This document shows positions 6,665-6,952 of a stretch of DNA of 6,952 bases, piece after piece; the stretch's first letter is position 1; every line of letters begins with the position of its first letter. The stretch comes from Pseudomonas sp. (GTDB lineage Bacteria; Pseudomonadota; Gammaproteobacteria; Pseudomonadales; Pseudomonadaceae). The DNA is taken from NCBI GenBank assembly GCA_029240955.1, contig JARDZH010000095.1, forward strand, positions 1-6,952, given 5' to 3'. The translations under genes and the position numbers were made by a program. The notes beneath the pieces were generated by a model. That model saw only the letters and a list, made by a program, of their open reading frames with translations. It searched no databases and was not told the origin of the DNA.

Positions 6665-6690
6665 AAAAAAAGACCCGCATGTGCGGGTCT
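6665..6690 (-). terminator. Intrinsic terminator of the polyamine-binding protein gene
   Basis: AGACCCGCA (6671-6679) and TGCGGGTCT (6682-6690) are perfect 9-bp arms around a 2-base spacer. Read on the minus strand the stem runs straight into seven T bases (6665-6671), the standard Rho-independent layout. It begins 18 bases after the stop codon at 6709-6711. It should stop transcripts arriving from the right before they reach the toxin-like gene. Confidence 0.92.
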
Positions 6691-6708
6691 CCGTGCAAGG
6701 GGCGGGTG

Positions 6709-6952
6709 TCAGGTCCCGGATTTGATTTTGGTCCAGGCCCGCGTGCGCGCCCGTTCGGCATCCCGAGGCAGCGGCTGCAAGGTGTAGAGCGTGCTCATTG
6801 CCGCATCGGTCGGATACAGGTTCGGGTTGTTGCGAATGGCTGGATCGACCAGCCCGGTGGCGTCCTTGTTCGGGTTTGGATAACCGACAAAGTCGCTGAC
6901 CGGGGCAATCACCGCAGGTTGCAGCAGATAGTTGATGAAGGTGTAGGCGTCT
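6709..6952 (-). CDS. potF: Periplasmic polyamine-binding protein of an ABC transporter (PotF/SpuD type), C-terminal part
   Basis: The last 80 residues are present, from DAYTFINYLLQPAVIAPVSDF to RTRAWTKIKSGT, with the start beyond the right edge. The FINYLL...VIAPVS...VGYPNPNKDA segment, then NPNLYPTD and the terminal RARTRAWTKIKSG are the conserved C-terminus of the PotF/SpuD/SpuE family; E. coli PotF ends with a closely similar RTRAWTKVKSGK. These proteins capture putrescine or spermidine in the periplasm and deliver it to an ABC permease. The ligand-binding residues and signal peptide lie outside the window, so putrescine and spermidine preference cannot be told apart, and potF is a family-level symbol because Pseudomonas strains usually carry several copies. 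A strong terminator follows, so this is the last gene of its transcript. Confidence 0.93.
   Translation of the reverse strand, partial: DAYTFINYLLQPAVIAPVSDFVGYPNPNKDATGLVDPAIRNNPNLYPTDAAMSTLYTLQPLPRDAERARTRAWTKIKSGT

Noticed and set aside
6427..6666. A 79-codon minus-strand frame that would act as a leader peptide before the toxin-like gene
   Set aside because: It overlaps the toxin gene's first 140 bases in another frame, and its only appealing part is a basic stretch encoded by GC-rich DNA. No ribosome-binding site was seen for its start.

Overview
The window looks like chromosomal DNA from a fluorescent-type Pseudomonas. It is GC-rich, and the genes recognised are of kinds common in that genus: a PaiB-type flavin-binding protein, a MocR-type regulator, a giant dermonecrotic-toxin-domain protein and a PotF/SpuD-type polyamine-binding protein. 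No rRNA, tRNA, CRISPR array, insertion sequence or phage gene was found. The genus is inferred from protein style and gene content, not from a search.

Layout, left to right. Positions 1-360 (minus) are the first 120 residues of a PaiB/FMN-binding split-barrel protein that runs off the left edge. Positions 361-453 are a short divergent intergenic region with a candidate promoter, an inverted repeat and an 11-bp-spaced direct repeat. Positions 454-2007 (plus) are a complete MocR/GabR-type regulator: a GntR winged helix joined by a linker to an aminotransferase-like PLP-binding domain. Positions 1964-6568 (minus) are one 1,534-residue gene whose N-terminal half has the features of the Pseudomonas dermonecrotic toxin domain family (DUF6543-type). 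Its 3' end overlaps the regulator's 3' end by 44 bp, tail to tail. Positions 6569-6708 hold the toxin gene's leader and, further from it, a clear intrinsic terminator for the gene to the right. Positions 6709-6952 (minus) are the last 80 residues of a periplasmic polyamine-binding protein that runs off the right edge.

The regulator and the PaiB-like gene are divergent and share one control region, so the MocR protein probably controls itself and paiB. The toxin-like gene is separated from the polyamine-binding gene by the terminator and faces the regulator, so it looks like a single-gene unit with its own, unidentified promoter. The polyamine gene is the 3' end of an unrelated unit.

The most unusual feature is inside the regulator gene. 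The linker-coding DNA at 751-810 is five head-to-tail copies of a 12-bp unit built on the DnaA-box sequence TTATCCACA. A further perfect TTATCCACA at 845-853 lies in a different reading frame. The stretch is AT-rich for this genome, so an intragenic DnaA-binding (titration or regulatory) site is a real possibility, although a simple expanding repeat in a disordered linker would also give most of the pattern.
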